A stretch of DNA of 64,000 nucleotides, from the NCBI GenBank assembly GCA_038146985.1, contig JAYQSQ010000012.1, positions 62,001 to 126,000 on the forward strand, in the 5' to 3' direction. This document shows positions 62,237 to 64,000 of the stretch, piece by piece. Numbering within the stretch: the first letter of the stretch is position 1; every line of letters starts with the position of its first letter. The position numbers were made by a program, and so were the translations under genes. The stretch is from JADHLJ01 sp038146985 (GTDB lineage Bacteria; Pseudomonadota; Alphaproteobacteria; Thalassobaculales; Thalassobaculaceae). The notes beneath the pieces were generated by a model. That model saw nothing but the letters and a program-made list of their open reading frames with translations. It was not told the DNA's origin and did no database searches.

Positions 62237-64000
62237 CTATTCGGCGGCCTCGGGCATCCTGGCGGCATCCAGCGCGGCCAGAACCCGGGGCGGCGACATC
62301 GGCAGGCTTTGCAGCCGCACGCCGGTGGCGTTCTCGATCGCGTTGGCGATCGCGGCCATGGGCGGGCAGATATTCACCTCACCGACGCCCTTGACGCCGT
62401 ATTTGTGGTTCGGATTCGGCTTCTCGACCATGACGGCCTCGACCATCGGCACGTCCGAGGCCACCGGGATCCGGTAATCGAGGAAGCCGGCGTTCTGCAG
62501 CTTGCCGTCCTTGCCGTAGATATACTCCTCGTTCAGCGCCCAGCCGATGCCCTGGACAACGCCGCCCTGGATCTGCCCCTCGACATAGGAGGGATGGATC
62601 GCCCGGCCGACATCCTGGGATGCCGTATAGCGCAGGATCGTGACCTTGCCGGTCTCGGGATCGACCTCGACATCGACGACATGGGTCGCGAGGCCCGGCG
62701 AGACGCCGCCCGCGTTCACCTGCCCTGCGGCACCGATCGGCCCGCCGGTCTGGGCGGCTTTCGCGGTGATCTCGGCCAGCGACATCGGCTCGAAATCACC
62801 GACATTGGTGCTGGCCGGCTTGGCGTGGCCATCTTCCCAGATCACGCCTTCGACATCGACGTCCCACATCAGCGCGGCGCGCTTGCGAAGCTCGTCGATG
62901 CAGGCGTCCGCCGCCTTGATGACCGCCGCGCCGGTCGCCAGGGTCACACGGCTGCCGCCGGTCACATGGGTATAGCCGACATTGGCGGTATCGGCGACGA
63001 TCGCGCGGACCTTGTCATAGTCGATGCCGAGGGTTTCCGCCGCCATCAGCGCCATCGACGCCCGCGAGCCGCCGACATCGACGCTGCCGGTCGCGACCAC
63101 GGCGGTGCCGTCGGCATTCAGATGCATGGTGGCGCTGGACTCGCCGCCGCCATTGAACCAATAGCCCGAGGCGACACCGCGCCCCTGGTTCGGTCCGAGC
63201 GGCTGCTTCAGATGTTCATGGGTCTGCAGCACCTCGACGGTTTCCGCGAAACCGAAGCTCGGATGCGGCGAGCCCATGATCGTCTTGGTCCCCTCGATCG
63301 CCGCGTTCTTGAGCCGGAAAGCGAGCGGATCCATGCCGATCTTCTTGGCCAGCACGTCGAGCACGCTCTCAACACCAAAGGCTGAAATCGGCGAGCCCGG
63401 CGCCCGGTAGGCCGCCGCTTTCGGACGGTTGCTGACAACGTCGTAGCCGATCGCCTTCTGGTTTTCGATCGCGTAGGGCGCGAAACAGCAGAGGCAGCAA
63501 TTGATCACCGGCGATCCCGGGAAGGCGCCGGCCTGGATGTAGTAGATGCCCTGGGCGGCGGTGATCTTGCCGTCCTTGGTGCAGCCGATCTTGATGGTCA
63601 TGGCGCCGCCCGAGGTCGGGCCCGAGGCCTTGAACACCTCGTCGCGGGTCATCACCGCGCGGACCGCCTGACCGGCCTTCTTGGAGAGCATCAGCGCCAC
63701 CGGCTCAAGATAGACGACGGTCTTGCCCCCAAATCCGCCGCCGATTTCCGCCGGATGCACGCGCAGATCCGCCGCCCGCATGCCGGTCAGCTTGGCGGTC
63801 AGCGCCCGGACCACGAAATGGCCCTGGCTGGACGACCAGATCTCGCCCTGGCCATCCTCGTTGTAGCGCGCGGTGCAGGCATGCGGCTCGATATAGCCCT
63901 GGTGGACGGCAGCCGTATCAAACTCCATCTCGACGATCTCGTCGGCGGCCGCAAAACCGGCCTCCACGTCGCCGATTCCGAAATTCACGACCTTGGAGAC
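62237..64000 (-). CDS. Xanthine dehydrogenase/CoxL-family molybdenum subunit (N-terminus beyond the window)
   Basis: About 588 codons are in the window; the reading frame continues past 64000. The subunit shows GGGFGGKTVVYLEPVALM, AAYRAPGSPISAFGVESVLD, TGSVDVGGSRASMALMAAET and the catalytic-Glu motif GVKGVGEVNICPP, the region that carries the conserved Glu. It oxidises aldehydes or heterocycles with a molybdopterin cofactor in concert with FAD and 2Fe-2S subunits, which should lie to the right. It precedes the MoaD-like gene. Confidence 0.87.
   Translation of the reverse strand, partial: VSKVVNFGIGDVEAGFAAADEIVEMEFDTAAVHQGYIEPHACTARYNEDGQGEIWSSSQGHFVVRALTAKLTGMRAADLRVHPAEIGGGFGGKTVVYLEPVALMLSKKAGQAVRAVMTRDEVFKASGPTSGGAMTIKIGCTKDGKITAAQGIYYIQAGAFPGSPVINCCLCCFAPYAIENQKAIGYDVVSNRPKAAAYRAPGSPISAFGVESVLDVLAKKIGMDPLAFRLKNAAIEGTKTIMGSPHPSFGFAETVEVLQTHEHLKQPLGPNQGRGVASGYWFNGGGESSATMHLNADGTAVVATGSVDVGGSRASMALMAAETLGIDYDKVRAIVADTANVGYTHVTGGSRVTLATGAAVIKAADACIDELRKRAALMWDVDVEGVIWEDGHAKPASTNVGDFEPMSLAEITAKAAQTGGPIGAAGQVNAGGVSPGLATHVVDVEVDPETGKVTILRYTASQDVGRAIHPSYVEGQIQGGVVQGIGWALNEEYIYGKDGKLQNAGFLDYRIPVASDVPMVEAVMVEKPNPNHKYGVKGVGEVNICPPMAAIANAIENATGVRLQSLPMSPPRVLAALDAARMPEAAE

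Overview
The window is high-GC, gene-dense chromosomal DNA from an alphaproteobacterium. The lineage markers are a CtrA master regulator (59199-59894) next to flagellar export genes fliI and fliJ, the fdxA-carD pair (36255-37371), a PAS_5-family protein, an L32 of the alphaproteobacterial type and a DUF1194 protein. The metabolic content (CoA ligases, CoA-transferases, molybdenum hydroxylases, hydantoinase and carbamoylase genes, indolepyruvate oxidoreductase) is like that of free-living or host-associated marine Rhodospirillales-type bacteria. That placement is an inference; nothing here fixes a genus. I see no phage, insertion sequence, plasmid or CRISPR locus.

Layout. 1-9.2 kb: the end of an acyl-CoA synthetase, two enoyl-CoA hydratases (one frameshifted), a broken AMP nucleosidase, an N-carbamoyl amino acid hydrolase, pyrF, an enolase-superfamily enzyme, an EamA transporter and a periplasmic glutathione peroxidase. 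9.2-20 kb: a TPR protein, a broken marC, a FIST protein, a coupled pair of TPR and surface-carbohydrate genes, a metallo-beta-lactamase-fold hydrolase, a SET-like protein, a gamma-glutamyltransferase and a GST. 20-27.7 kb (minus strand): acyl-CoA ligase, split CoA-transferase, GFA protein, dimethylargininase, a CoxL-type hydroxylase, rpmF and tRNA-Glu(CTC). 27.9-40.8 kb: F420-type oxidoreductase, DUF1194 protein, an Fe-ADH/SDR/EthD-like operon, SNase, M48 lipoprotein protease, a degenerate phosphoesterase, carD, fdxA, TerB-like, DUF938 methyltransferase, phytanoyl-CoA dioxygenase and a PRISE-type reductase. 40.8-55.4 kb: iorB-iorA, a tandem repeat array, a CoA-transferase, a ketopantoate-type reductase, a PAS protein, hydantoinase hyuB-hyuA, a REC-EAL phosphodiesterase, and a cupin-M24 peptidase operon. 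55.5-64 kb: small protein, MFS transporter, fliJ-fliI, ctrA, lipoprotein, DUF364 protein, YdcZ transporter, MoaD-like protein and the C-terminal part of a second CoxL-type enzyme.

Two themes go beyond routine annotation. First, the intergenic regions carry REP-like elements made of two tetraloop hairpins in inverted orientation. Their stems vary from copy to copy but stay base-paired, and at 44.6-45.0 kb one type is amplified into four tandem copies of about 92 bp. Second, several reading frames are broken: a 1-bp loss in an enoyl-CoA hydratase, two in-frame TGAs in amn, a TAG in marC, a short G tract in a GFA gene, and a dense cluster of at least ten frame changes at 26.5-27.5 kb. That cluster also runs through the ribosomal gene rpmF, so it is more likely poor consensus sequence than gene decay, and it makes the indel lesions elsewhere suspect too. 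I did not find a clearly new defence or mobile system. The best candidates for new biology are the repeat family, the SET-like protein and the phosphoesterase that has lost its metal ligands.
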